Shown: piece by piece, positions 53,712-62,836 of the stretch
How positions within the stretch are numbered: position 1 is the stretch's first letter
How the letters are laid out: each line of letters begins with the position of its first letter
NCBI GenBank assembly: GCA_000621985.1
Contig: JHWW01000015.1
Span: 1-64,000, forward strand
DNA length: 64,000 nt
DNA from: Lachnospiraceae bacterium V9D3004
GTDB taxonomy: Bacteria; Bacillota; Clostridia; Lachnospirales; Lachnospiraceae
Direction of reading: 5' to 3'
Program-made: the position numbers and the translations under genes
Notes under the pieces: generated by a model
The model's input: the letters and a program-made list of their open reading frames with translations, nothing else
The model's database searches: none
What the model was told of the DNA's origin: nothing

Positions 53712-54419
53712 TCACATCTTCTTCATTGCAAGATACCAGTCAAGAACTTCGATCGAGCCGTCATTTTCCGTCTTGCGACGCTCCGCCTCTTCAAGTGTTA
53801 ACGGCGCCGGCATAACCACATCATCACCGGGCATCCAGTCCGCAGGAGTCGATACATTCTCCCTGTCATGAAGCTGCAGCGATTCGATGATCCTCTTGAT
53901 CTCTGCCATATTACGTCCGGTCGACATCGGATAATACAATATCGTTCTGATAATTCCTTCCGGATCTATTATAAATACGGCGCGAACAGTCTGTGTATTG
54001 GCAACGGTCTGAAGCATGCCGTATTTTTTGGCGACGTTCATGCTGATGTCCGCGATTATAGGGAACGGAACAACAACATTCTCATGATCTTTCCACTTAA
54101 TACCCTCAATACTCTTTGCCCATGCAAGATGTGAATGAAGCGAGTCTATCGAAAGACCGATGAGCTTCGTATCAATCGCCTCGAATTCCTTCTCCATACT
54201 TGAAAATGCGATGAATTCCGTCGTACACACCGGCGTAAAGTCTGCCGGATGTGAAAATAATACAACCCACGATCCTTTGTAATCCTCCGGAAAATTAATT
54301 TTTCCTTTCGTTGTCATTGCACGAAACTCAGGCGCCTTATCACCGATAAGCGGCATTCTGTATGCAGCCTCACCGTTTGACAGTTCATTACTGTCAGTTG
54401 AATTAACATTTTCCCCCAT
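53712..54419 (-). CDS. 1-Cys peroxiredoxin (Prx6-like)
   Basis: Thiol peroxidase, 235 residues, with the peroxidatic cysteine in FSHPADFTPVCTTEF. It is the only cysteine in the protein, so an external reductant is needed. The C-terminal extension (PADWMPGDDVVMPAPLTLEEAERR) fits the Prx6/archaeal class. The N-terminal Ser/Asn-rich 20 residues are a small extension. It is first in an operon with a flavin reductase-rubredoxin protein, and has a perfect sigma-A promoter. It protects an anaerobe from peroxide. Confidence 0.94.
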   Translation of the reverse strand: MGENVNSTDSNELSNGEAAYRMPLIGDKAPEFRAMTTKGKINFPEDYKGSWVVLFSHPADFTPVCTTEFIAFSSMEKEFEAIDTKLIGLSIDSLHSHLAWAKSIEGIKWKDHENVVVPFPIIADISMNVAKKYGMLQTVANTQTVRAVFIIDPEGIIRTILYYPMSTGRNMAEIKRIIESLQLHDRENVSTPADWMPGDDVVMPAPLTLEEAERRKTENDGSIEVLDWYLAMKKM

Positions 54420-54489
54420 ATAACCATCTCCTTATTACCATACCAAACTAATTCCTGCTCAATCATCATGCACCACTTCAGTTCATTAA

Positions 54490-54518
54490 ATTATATCAGA
54501 ATGCGCTGTAATTGTAAA
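54490..54518 (-). promoter_or_regulatory. Sigma-A promoter for the peroxiredoxin operon
   Basis: On the minus strand TTTACA (54513-54518), 17 bases, TATAAT (54490-54495), 71 bases from the start codon. No good PerR box was seen. Confidence 0.7.
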
Positions 54519-54648
54519 CAAACTAAAATTCAAAACAACTTAAAATCACTATGGAATAAAAACGTCCGCCATGGTACAATGAATGATAACATTGTGAGGG
54601 TTGCAAAACGAAAAAAACACGCAGCCAACTCACCCGGAGGTTTTGGAA

Positions 54649-55206
54649 ATGAACAACTCTGCTGATGAAGAACGGATCAGACTCATCCCCCTGAAGCGAT
54701 ATGACAGGGAGCAATTCATAAAAGACAATCAGGAAGCATTCAAATACGGCGCAATGGAAGAATTCGGTCTCCGTGATGACCACTTTGAAGAAGACGGTGA
54801 GATCATATCAAGAGAGACTATTGAACGCTGTATTGATGATCCCTATTCCGAAACATACAGGATCGTATTGGGCAAAAGGAATGTGGGTGGGATCATTGTC
54901 CACATTGATCCCGAAACCAATCATAATGAGCTTGAGATAATGTTCATTGCGCCGAATGAGCACAGTAAGGGTATCGGGCAGGCAGCATGGTGGGAGATCG
55001 AAGCCCTTCATCCCGAGACAGAAGTATGGGAAACCTGCACTCCTTATTTTGAGATACGCAATATTCATTTTTATGTTAACTGCCTTGGATTTCATATAGT
55101 GGAATTCTTCAATTCGAAGCATCCCGATCCCAATTATCCTTCGGAGAATTCCGATGACGAACACGATGGAATGTTCCGTTTTGAGAAAGTAATGAAGCAG
55201 GAGTGA
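54649..55206 (+). CDS. GNAT-family acetyltransferase
   Basis: A protein of 185 residues. The central part IVLGKRNVGGIIVHIDPETNHNELEIMFIAPNEHSKGIGQAAWWEIEALHPETEVWETCTPYFEIRNIHFYVNCLGFHIVEFF matches the GNAT fold, with the acetyl-CoA loop at HSKGIGQAAW (R/QxxGxG/A). GGAGG lies eight bases before this ATG; an earlier TTG has no site. It is divergent from the peroxiredoxin gene, and its 3' end faces that of the rRNA methyltransferase with 12 bases between. The acceptor substrate is unknown. Confidence 0.88.
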   Translation: MNNSADEERIRLIPLKRYDREQFIKDNQEAFKYGAMEEFGLRDDHFEEDGEIISRETIERCIDDPYSETYRIVLGKRNVGGIIVHIDPETNHNELEIMFIAPNEHSKGIGQAAWWEIEALHPETEVWETCTPYFEIRNIHFYVNCLGFHIVEFFNSKHPDPNYPSENSDDEHDGMFRFEKVMKQE

Positions 55207-55218
55207 TCGAATATTTTC

Positions 55219-56727
55219 TCACATAAGTCTCCAGCCGCTGTGATACTTATTCTTGAGTGTCCGGCCGTTCGCCTTGCACCATCCGAGCGGAAAGCCATCG
55301 ACACATATAAGGTTCCAGCCTTTTGATACAGTTTCATTTTCATTCAGAGTTATAGTCTCACCCTTGAGATAACGGGTTACCCTCTCATCATCTGCCGGAA
55401 ATGAGACTGTATTCTTATATTCACCTCTGCCGATTGCCATCGCAAGTGCCTGTGACGGTTCAAACCTTCCCTTCAGGCAGCTTCCGAGGAACAGACCGTT
55501 CCTTAAGAAACGAAGTCCTTTCAGTCCCTGCATTCCCTCAGGCATGAGGAATAATCTCTCGCCCTGAAGTTCAAGTCTGTCATTATCGATATCCCGGTCG
55601 AGAGCCTTTGCAAACTCAAAGAAATTATCAATACCGGATGCCTCGGAAGAAGCATTTTTTTTATTGATATTTTTATTGTTTTTCTGATATTTTTTCAGAG
55701 TATTTTTTTTGATATTATTCCCGATATTATTATATCCTTCTTCAAAAGTTCCGGTCATCATCCTGCTGTCGGAATTATTATCTGCATATGAAACACCAAC
55801 CGTCTTTATTCCGGCTTCCTTCTCATATGGAGCTTTCTTACGAAGAAGCGCAAGGAAATGTCCCTCACCGCCCATTTTGTGCGGCCAGATGCGGACACAT
55901 TTTTTTATATTGATATCCGCACCCGGAATCCCTCTTCCAAAACCTTCATAGTCCTCCATATCCACAAGCTCCATATCCGGACAGTTATCAAGCAGATACA
56001 ACACTGCCTGCTCATCTTCTTCCGGTGAGAATGTACAGGTTGAATAAAGCATCATTCCTCCCGGCTTAAGCATGCGGACTGCAGGGATTATTATCTCACG
56101 CTGAAGTTTTGCGTAAAAATCCACACCATTTTGTTCATAGCTTTTCATGACCGCTGGATCTTTTCTGAACATCCCTTCTCCCGAACACGGTGCATCAAGC
56201 AGTATCTTGTCAAAATATCCTTCAAAATATCCCGCAAGCTTCGAAGGATTCTCACTGACAACAAACGGATTGCTTATTCCGAACAATTCAATGTTTTTTA
56301 GAAGCGCCTTCGCCCGCGAATTACTGATATCATTGGCAACGAGAACTCCGCTTCCGGCAAGCTTAACTCCAAGTTCCGTAGCCTTTCCTCCGGGTGCTGC
56401 ACACAGATCAAGCACCGCTTCTCCCGGTTCTACAGGAAGCCTTGATGCCGGCGTCATGGCACTCGGCTCCTGAAGATAATATAAGCCTGCATGATAGTAA
56501 GGATGCTTTGCAGGCTGGTCTTCACCGTTATAATAATATCCGTTTGGAATCCATGGAATCTTCTTAATCTCAAACGGACATATCTTCTCGAATTCCTCAC
56601 AGGATATCTTCGAAGTATTGACTCTTAAGCCATAATGTCTCGGTTCATCATAGCTTGCAAGAAAATCCTCATATTCATTTCCAAGAAGTTCTTTCATTCT
56701 TCGCACAAAATTCTCAGGAAGATTCAT
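55219..56727 (-). CDS. RsmF/Nop2-type rRNA m5C methyltransferase
   Basis: A protein of 502 residues. The N-terminal part LPENFVRRMKELLGNEYEDFLASYDEPRHYGLRVNTSK precedes a SAM domain with VLDLCAAPGGKATEL, DAPCSGEGMF and the catalytic-cysteine motif LYSTCTFSPEEDEQAV. A Lys/Asn-rich linker (about 345-365, with a run of Asn-Lys) leads to the RsmF C-terminal and PUA-like domains (GRGEYKNTVSFPADDERVTRYLKGETI). It methylates a cytosine in 16S rRNA. It is last in a three-gene unit with the 844-residue protein and the aminopeptidase. Confidence 0.93.
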   Translation of the reverse strand: MNLPENFVRRMKELLGNEYEDFLASYDEPRHYGLRVNTSKISCEEFEKICPFEIKKIPWIPNGYYYNGEDQPAKHPYYHAGLYYLQEPSAMTPASRLPVEPGEAVLDLCAAPGGKATELGVKLAGSGVLVANDISNSRAKALLKNIELFGISNPFVVSENPSKLAGYFEGYFDKILLDAPCSGEGMFRKDPAVMKSYEQNGVDFYAKLQREIIIPAVRMLKPGGMMLYSTCTFSPEEDEQAVLYLLDNCPDMELVDMEDYEGFGRGIPGADINIKKCVRIWPHKMGGEGHFLALLRKKAPYEKEAGIKTVGVSYADNNSDSRMMTGTFEEGYNNIGNNIKKNTLKKYQKNNKNINKKNASSEASGIDNFFEFAKALDRDIDNDRLELQGERLFLMPEGMQGLKGLRFLRNGLFLGSCLKGRFEPSQALAMAIGRGEYKNTVSFPADDERVTRYLKGETITLNENETVSKGWNLICVDGFPLGWCKANGRTLKNKYHSGWRLM

Positions 56728-56755
56728 GGCAGATATCCTTTCTTAACATAGCTGT

Positions 56756-57874
56756 CTAGCTCAGATTCTCCGGATTCAATACTTCAAGTTCCGGAAGCAC
56801 GAACAAGCCGTCTTTTCTTACAAGAACGTCATCAAAATATATCTCGCCTCCGCCGTATTCCGGAGTCATAATGAGCACCAGATCCCAGTGAACCGATGAA
56901 GAATTGCCGTTAGGTGCTTCGTCATAACTGTCTCCCGGCGTAAAATGGATCGATCCTCTGATCTTTTCATCAAACAGAATATCTTTCATAGGCGTTGTAA
57001 CATAAGGGTTAACGCCTATTGCAAATTCTCCGACGTATCTTGCACCCTCGTCCGTATCGAGTATCTCATTTAATTTGTCGGTATTGTTGGCAGTTGCACT
57101 TACTATCTTGCCGTCTTTGAATTCAAGCCTCACATTCTCAAATGTGGTTCCCTGATATAACGACGGCGCATTATAACATATCACACCGTTAACCGAATCT
57201 TTCACGGGCGCGGTAAATATCTCGCCATCCGGAATATTCATACGTCCTGCGCATGGGACTGCAGGTATATTTTTTATCGAGAAAGTAAGGTCAGTGCCGT
57301 TACCACTCACCAGCCTTACTTTATCCGTCTTTTCCATGAGCTCTTTTAAAGGCTGCATGGCTTTTTCCATATTGCTGTAATCGAGGGTGCATACATCGTA
57401 ATAAAAATCTTCGAACGCTTCCACGCTTGTATTGGAAAGCTGTGCCATAGCGGCATTCGGATATCTCAATACGACCCATCTTGTATTCTTGACTCTGATA
57501 TCGCTGTGAACAGGCTTGTTGTACAAAGTATCGTACAGTTTCATTTTTTCCATGGGAACATCTGAAAGCTCCGCAACATTTTCGGAGCCGCGTATTGCCA
57601 CATAACAGTCCATCTGTTCCATCTCCTTGCAGGAAAGATCCGCCATTAACTTAAGCTGTTCTTCCGTACATCCAAGCAGGGTCTCCCTGAGCACTCTCAT
57701 ATTGGTGTAATGAGGAAAAGGGATCCCACCCGCCGCGTATACATTTTTAATTACCTGTCTTGCCAGGGGTTCCGTATCGGCACCTTTGTAATCCACATAG
57801 ACTTTATCGCCTTTTTTTACTTCCATTGAAAAATTAACAAGAATGTCTGCCAGTTTTTTTATCCTGCTATCCAT
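56756..57874 (-). CDS. M29 family aminopeptidase
   Basis: A metalloaminopeptidase of the AmpS/thermophilic (M29) type, 372 residues. Probable metal ligands lie in PDGEIFTAP, YVGEFAIGVNP, GSIHFTPG and SSVHWDLVLIM. YTNMRVLRETLLG and RYPNAAMAQLSN belong to the N-terminal half. It removes N-terminal residues from peptides in the cytosol. Its GAGGTG ribosome site contains the stop codon of the upstream gene, so the two are coupled. Confidence 0.92.
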   Translation of the reverse strand: MDSRIKKLADILVNFSMEVKKGDKVYVDYKGADTEPLARQVIKNVYAAGGIPFPHYTNMRVLRETLLGCTEEQLKLMADLSCKEMEQMDCYVAIRGSENVAELSDVPMEKMKLYDTLYNKPVHSDIRVKNTRWVVLRYPNAAMAQLSNTSVEAFEDFYYDVCTLDYSNMEKAMQPLKELMEKTDKVRLVSGNGTDLTFSIKNIPAVPCAGRMNIPDGEIFTAPVKDSVNGVICYNAPSLYQGTTFENVRLEFKDGKIVSATANNTDKLNEILDTDEGARYVGEFAIGVNPYVTTPMKDILFDEKIRGSIHFTPGDSYDEAPNGNSSSVHWDLVLIMTPEYGGGEIYFDDVLVRKDGLFVLPELEVLNPENLS

Positions 57875-57878
57875 AACT

Positions 57879-60413
57879 TCACCTCGCTATACTTATAAAC
57901 ACGTTGCCTGCTTTTTCAAACATCGATGACGCATTCAGATGCGGAATATTCTCCGATGTTCCCTTCTCGGGATCATATATCGTTGCCATCGTAGTCGTGT
58001 ATGCCGTTATTATGACTGCATGATTCGAATCGGTCATTCCTATTACCGGTCTGTCGCCGCTGACGTAATACAGCACCTCATCAAATGTACAGCCCGTAAG
58101 ATTCACGGCATTATCCACATAAGAATTAAGAATGTCAAATATCGACTTATTATTCTTCTTAATATCACCCGAATCGGTTGATACATGCACCGCGCTCAAC
58201 AGCATATGAGCACACGCCTCCATGCTTGATACTCCGCCCGACGCCTTGATCTCGGTAATTCCGGCCACAATGTGGGAATTATAACGTCCGCCTCTTTCCC
58301 ATATAACCTGATTGTTATTTGCAATGACGACTCCCTGTTCGCTGTCTGCATATACAATGGCCTCTGCCGGAGAATTATATGCTGCTTTTATCTCGCCTTT
58401 GGCATATACGTAATATCTCAACTGATTTGTTTCGTAATCAAGGTATATCGGATGCTCTTCAGTCACAAGATAATCACTTACCGTTGAATAATCGGGAGCC
58501 TTCTCAATATCTACCGATGAAGGCAGATCTATATACCATTCGGTAAGAGCTTTTTTGGTTACACGCGAAGTAAGATTAACCTGCTTAACTGTCGTTTTGC
58601 TGCGATTTATAATATTATCACCGGACGCGGCAACATAACCTTTGGCAGATTTTTTACATCTGTCCAGATATACCACATTGTCCTCTATTCTCGCTTCAAC
58701 AACATAATAACCTTTTTTCTTGTAGGATTTTACAACGCTTCCGTTCTCGTCTGCGATCTCAACTTTCTTAAGCGCTTCAATCTCGACACCTTCGGCGGTC
58801 GAACCGATATCGGACATTTTTCCGATGCCGTACACAACGTTTGAACCGATTACTCCGATAAGCTTGATATAGCCGTCTTCCGGCGGATACATGTTGGTCT
58901 GCGCACCTGTATCCATATTAAGCATCACAAGTTTGTGCGCATGATCGCCCTCTATCTCCGCTTCCCATACATAGGAATGAGTTTCCGGAATTACAGTGTA
59001 CTCATTTTCCTTAAGTCCTTCCACGATACATGTGAGCTTATCGGTAATGATACTGTAGGAATATATACTGTTATTGATTGAAAAATAGAACACATCACCC
59101 GCATTGATATAGCAATTCTTCTCGAATTCGTGCCGTAACATCTGATAAGTCATCTCAAATGGAATATATAACAGTTCGGTTATTACATTATCAGTCATAT
59201 TGTATCTGTACAGAACCACCGCCACTTTTCCTTCATACGCGCCGTGAGCGATATATCCGTAGACCGCAAAACAGATGTTACCCTCTTCATCAATTGAGAG
59301 AATATTGATATCCTGCTGCCTGTACAATTTGTGAACATAATCCGTTCCGCTTATATAACCGGAATATATATTCTTTATCCTGTTCTCTGTAAAATCATAT
59401 TCATACAGATTATTATTCCTTACAAATGCGAGTCTTGTATTGGAATTATTGGTCATTAACTGGATATCTTTGGTTTGGCTTATGCCGATCTTAAGCTGAT
59501 TCTTCTTGACACTTGTAAGAAGGACATCGTATTCGGCCTCTACAGATCTCTCGAACCACAGCAGATAAGCACGTCCTTCAGAATATTTTACGCGGTAATA
59601 TTCTTTAACATAATATGTCTCGAATCCCGACGGCACTTCCATCTTTGCAAAATAAACAAGTGATATCGACGCCGTCTCCATATTGTATTCTTTTATATCA
59701 GGCACGATATCGGTCAGTTCGACCGGAGACAGATCTCCCCATGTTATATTATAGAAACTTGAATTAATATCCACATATGCAAATGATGTGTTATCGGCTG
59801 CAGGATTGGATTCAATGTAGGAAGACAACTTCTCATCTTTTTCTTTTGTCATCTCATGAAGACTTTTGACAAAATCAAGCTTTGCTTTGTAATTACTGTT
59901 TTCGGGATAATATTTTAATCTCGTATAATAACTGATCTTCTTGCTGACATCCGTAACAAGAGTAAGTTTCAGAGTATATTCGGTACTCGGCAGAAAATTA
60001 ACATCAAAATCGAGCTTCACCGACATATTATCATTCTTGTCGGTATCAAACACACTGACAGCACCGGAATCAATAAGTTCACCTGTTGTCACGAGTCTTA
60101 CTTCATAATTCATCTTATTGATCTCGGTGTTATATTTGTCGATAAGTACCGATAATTCTTTTTTCTCGGAGATCGGAGTGATCGTCTCTCTTATGGAGCC
60201 GGCAGCCATATTCCCACTGTATCCGAACAGTCTGTTGATATGGTAATTCTGACAGACAAGCTCAATAACAGGCAGTGCCTCTTCATCTTGAGACACTACC
60301 TCGTCGTTTTCTTCACCGCCGGTCTTCAATTCTCTGATATTCTGTCCGAATATCATCAATGCCACCACAAATGCTATGATAAGTCCAAGCAATTTGTATA
60401 TATGTTTTAACAT
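57879..60413 (-). CDS. Membrane-anchored protein with a C39-like peptidase domain
   Basis: A protein of 844 residues. One membrane segment (about 5-24) with no further segments; the rest is probably outside. Residues about 45-310 are beta-rich and unrecognised; about 310-620 look like a propeller-like or repeat region (LAFVRNNNLYEYDF, NICFAVYGYIAHG, VFYFSINNSIYSYSI); and the last 110 residues resemble a C39-type peptidase domain, with Cys in SMEACAHMLLSAVH, His in DSNHAVIITAYT and Asp in ATIYDPEKG. Activity is inferred only. It is first in the operon with the M29 aminopeptidase and rRNA methyltransferase. Confidence 0.78.
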   Translation of the reverse strand: MLKHIYKLLGLIIAFVVALMIFGQNIRELKTGGEENDEVVSQDEEALPVIELVCQNYHINRLFGYSGNMAAGSIRETITPISEKKELSVLIDKYNTEINKMNYEVRLVTTGELIDSGAVSVFDTDKNDNMSVKLDFDVNFLPSTEYTLKLTLVTDVSKKISYYTRLKYYPENSNYKAKLDFVKSLHEMTKEKDEKLSSYIESNPAADNTSFAYVDINSSFYNITWGDLSPVELTDIVPDIKEYNMETASISLVYFAKMEVPSGFETYYVKEYYRVKYSEGRAYLLWFERSVEAEYDVLLTSVKKNQLKIGISQTKDIQLMTNNSNTRLAFVRNNNLYEYDFTENRIKNIYSGYISGTDYVHKLYRQQDINILSIDEEGNICFAVYGYIAHGAYEGKVAVVLYRYNMTDNVITELLYIPFEMTYQMLRHEFEKNCYINAGDVFYFSINNSIYSYSIITDKLTCIVEGLKENEYTVIPETHSYVWEAEIEGDHAHKLVMLNMDTGAQTNMYPPEDGYIKLIGVIGSNVVYGIGKMSDIGSTAEGVEIEALKKVEIADENGSVVKSYKKKGYYVVEARIEDNVVYLDRCKKSAKGYVAASGDNIINRSKTTVKQVNLTSRVTKKALTEWYIDLPSSVDIEKAPDYSTVSDYLVTEEHPIYLDYETNQLRYYVYAKGEIKAAYNSPAEAIVYADSEQGVVIANNNQVIWERGGRYNSHIVAGITEIKASGGVSSMEACAHMLLSAVHVSTDSGDIKKNNKSIFDILNSYVDNAVNLTGCTFDEVLYYVSGDRPVIGMTDSNHAVIITAYTTTMATIYDPEKGTSENIPHLNASSMFEKAGNVFISIAR

Positions 60414-60497
60414 GTTATTACTCCTGCTTTTTCAAACTTTCCTTTTCTTATATATGCCACATTATACACTTTAAGGTTCATTTGGTCAAAGCAGTTT

Positions 60498-61199
60498 TTA
60501 AAATTCCTTTCCTGCCAGAATCTTCCGGCTGATCATTATAGATATCGCTGATATAAGGGCAACGATGGCAGTTCCTATAACAGCAACTCCTGCCTTACCT
60601 ACAGGTTCGAGTATCTTCATCACTTCCACAATTATATCATCAAAGTCCTCGTAGCCTGCCATTTTACCTATTCTTACCGATGCAATACTGCCTATTACCA
60701 CAACGGCAACTATTATGAAAAGCACCATCCTTCCTTTTTCCGTGCCGTATTTGAGCTGAACCGGTATCATAACGTCGGCAAATATTACCACTCCACCGAG
60801 TACAGCAAGCGTTCCGACGATCGAAGCCGGAATATCGATCGCAGCAAATCCTTTCGGTCCGAAGCCCGTTATCACTATTGATGCCGCATAGCCTATCAGC
60901 GCTCCTGCAAAAGTACTTACAAGCGCTAATAAATATTTGCTGTAGACATACTTATTCCTGCTTACGGGAAGCGCGAGAATATATGCAAGTCCTCCGTTAA
61001 GCTCATCATATGATATCGATGTGACAACCTGCATTCCGAATATTATCGCAATATACGATGACAGAAAGCTTATCACGAATTCATCCGATCCCGTCCCGTC
61101 TCTGAGGAAGAATACCAATACTATCATTATCATCATTATTCCGAATACTCTCTTGCTTAATCCTATATATCCCAGATCCTTTACAAATAATCCTTTCAT
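60498..61199 (-). CDS. ABC-2 type transporter permease
   Basis: A protein of 233 residues with six membrane segments, for example IGLSKRVFGIMMIMIVLVFFL, SFLSSYIAIIFGMQVVTSISYDELNGGLAYILALPVSRNKYVYSKYLLALVSTFAGALIG. The phrase DELNGGLAYILALPVSRNKYV is typical of ABC-2 permeases in YtrA-type operons. The start overlaps the stop of the ATPase by four bases (ATGA). It probably exports a peptide or lipid-linked compound; the substrate is unknown. Confidence 0.88.
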   Translation of the reverse strand: MKGLFVKDLGYIGLSKRVFGIMMIMIVLVFFLRDGTGSDEFVISFLSSYIAIIFGMQVVTSISYDELNGGLAYILALPVSRNKYVYSKYLLALVSTFAGALIGYAASIVITGFGPKGFAAIDIPASIVGTLAVLGGVVIFADVMIPVQLKYGTEKGRMVLFIIVAVVVIGSIASVRIGKMAGYEDFDDIIVEVMKILEPVGKAGVAVIGTAIVALISAISIMISRKILAGKEF

Positions 61200-62041
61200 A
61201 TCCTTGCACCCCTCTCCGCAACATTCAGAAAACTGTCTATAGAGCCTTTCTCAATTATTATATCCGGATAATTATCCTCATAAAATTGTCTGTTATCCGT
61301 GATGCAGTCAAAACCGTTATTTCCTTCAAGTACATACACAATGTGTTTCTTATCGATATCTTCATATTGTCTGCGATCGAGCTTAAGCATTCCGAACTCG
61401 TCAATGATAACATCCGTCTCTTCATGAAGGATGATACTTCCTTCGTGTATCACATATATATCATCGCATATTCCTTCCAGATCGCTTGATATATGTGAGC
61501 TTATGAGAACCGACCTGTTCTCATCGGTATAATCTCTTAACATATCAAGCAGTTCATTTCTTGCGAGTACGTCAAGCCCCGCCGTCGGTTCATCAAGTAT
61601 CAACAATTTTGCGTTATGACTCATGGCTGTAATAAGCTTAAGTCTTGCTTTCATTCCCGTAGAGAATTCTTTTGTTTTTTTATCAGTCGGCATACTGAAC
61701 TTTTCACATAATGAATCAAAATATTCCCCGTCAAAATTCTTATAGCTCGCTTCGAGAATTTTCTTAATTTTCTTAACATTGAATTCTTCGCAAAAACATG
61801 CTCCGGACATTACAAATCCTATATCTTCCTTATCTTCCGGAGACGGTTCGGTCACTTCGCGTCCGAAGATGGTCATCCTTCCGCCGTCCGGTTTTACAAG
61901 ACCGAGTATTGATTTAAATGTGGTGCTTTTTCCGGCGCCGTTCACCCCGACAAGTCCTGTTATATTGCCCGGTTTTACTTCCAATGTACAATTAAGACTG
62001 AAATTGTCATAATTCTTCGTCAACCCGTCTAATCTGATCAT
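61196..62041 (-). CDS. ABC transporter ATP-binding protein
   Basis: A protein of 281 residues. Walker A VGVNGAGKST, Q-loop in IGFVMSGACFCEEFNVK, signature KEFSTGMKARLKL (variant of LSGGQ), Walker B KLLILDEPTAGLD and switch His in VLISSHISSDLEGICDD. The LSGG motif replaced by FSTGMK is typical of the multidrug/ABC-2 group. It is coupled to the permease downstream and follows a GntR gene. Confidence 0.93.
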   Translation of the reverse strand: MIRLDGLTKNYDNFSLNCTLEVKPGNITGLVGVNGAGKSTTFKSILGLVKPDGGRMTIFGREVTEPSPEDKEDIGFVMSGACFCEEFNVKKIKKILEASYKNFDGEYFDSLCEKFSMPTDKKTKEFSTGMKARLKLITAMSHNAKLLILDEPTAGLDVLARNELLDMLRDYTDENRSVLISSHISSDLEGICDDIYVIHEGSIILHEETDVIIDEFGMLKLDRRQYEDIDKKHIVYVLEGNNGFDCITDNRQFYEDNYPDIIIEKGSIDSFLNVAERGARI

Positions 62042-62095
62042 ATTTCCTTACCTCCTGATTCTGTGTCTATATATAATCTTCCGTATCCTGTTCGT

Positions 62096-62473
62096 TCAGC
62101 CCGTTAGTATTATCTCAAAAAGTTCTCTTAATTCTTCATCAGACAACCCGCATACACGTCCTTCACGGATCACTTCTTCCATTCTTTTCTCTAACTGCTT
62201 CCTGTGTTCCTCTTCCATAAGAGCCGCATTGGTATCGGCAACAAATGTTCCTTTGCCGTGAACGGTTATTACATAACCTTCTTTTTCAAGCGCGTCATAG
62301 GACTTCTTGACCGTGAGCGAACTGATCCTTAGATCCTTGGCAAGCGTCCTTACCGATGGAAGCGCAGTGCCGCTCACAAGCCCGCCGTCAGTTATCATCT
62401 GCTTGATCTGACCCGCGATCTGCTCATATATCGGCGTCATGGATGAATTGTTCACAATAATTCTCATACGCAT
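62096..62473 (-). CDS. GntR-family regulator (YtrA subfamily)
   Basis: A protein of 125 residues (123 if the second ATG is used). The winged helix is clear: MTPIYEQIAGQIKQMITDGGLVSGTALPSVRTLAKDLRISSLTVKKSYDALEKEGYVITVHGKGTFVA. The C-terminal short helical tail is typical of YtrA, which represses its own operon of ABC genes in response to wall-active agents. It precedes an ATPase and permease. Its promoter carries a symmetric AACAG/CTGTT pair in the spacer. The start is uncertain, because AGGGAG touches the first ATG and lies six bases before the second. Confidence 0.93.
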   Translation of the reverse strand: MRMRIIVNNSSMTPIYEQIAGQIKQMITDGGLVSGTALPSVRTLAKDLRISSLTVKKSYDALEKEGYVITVHGKGTFVADTNAALMEEEHRKQLEKRMEEVIREGRVCGLSDEELRELFEIILTG

Positions 62474-62511
62474 CTCCCTGTTCCTTCAGTTGTATCCCCT
62501 CTGTGATAAAC

Positions 62512-62540
62512 AGTATATAACAGCTTGCAACTGTTGTCAA
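62512..62540 (-). promoter_or_regulatory. Sigma-A promoter and operator of the GntR-ABC operon
   Basis: On the minus strand TTGACA (62535-62540), 17 bases, TATACT (62512-62517). The spacer contains AACAG-N7-CTGTT around TTGCAA, a probable site for the GntR protein it transcribes. Confidence 0.75.
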
Positions 62541-62567
62541 GTGTTATATGGTGTTTGTTCCAAAAGA

Positions 62568-62756
62568 GTTGCTATTCACAGAATTTCGCAGACATATACT
62601 GATTCGTCATGCTTGCATGTAAGAAGCAGTGTATGGCTGTGAAAGAGGTTCCTGTGAAGCAGGAACCGCCCTCATATCCACAGCCGGAAGCAGCGAAGCT
62701 GCGACATACGCGAAGCGGATGGGCTGTGGGTTGTGGGGAGCTGTGAATAGCGTAAC
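62568..62756 (+). repeat. Dispersed structured element, full copy B (~189 nt)
   Basis: Terminal arms GTTGCTATTCACAG and CTGTGAATAGCGTAAC pair with a two-base bulge. Internal elements are as in copy A: ATTCGT-[CATG-CTTG-CATG]-TAAGAA inside CATATACTG/CAGTGTATG; GGTTCCTG/CAGGAACC; CACAGCC/GGCTGTG enclosing GCAGC-GAA-GCTGC (62690-62702) and CGCGAAGCG. The blocks 62652-62676 and 62701-62728 are identical to copy A. It lies between two minus-strand genes, in the same orientation as copy A. Confidence 0.8.
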
Positions 62757-62762
62757 GTTAAA

Positions 62763-62798
62763 GGGCAACCGGTTTTAATATTCAAAAACCGGTTGCCC
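62763..62798. terminator. Hairpin terminator of the deacetylase gene
   Basis: GGGCAACCGGTTTT and AAAACCGGTTGCCC are perfect inverted repeats with an eight-base centre. It lies 38 bases after the stop codon on the minus strand, next to copy B of the dispersed element. Confidence 0.6.
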
Positions 62799-62836
62799 TG
62801 ATTCACTGTCACATCGCGTAGCGGAACATTTTTACA

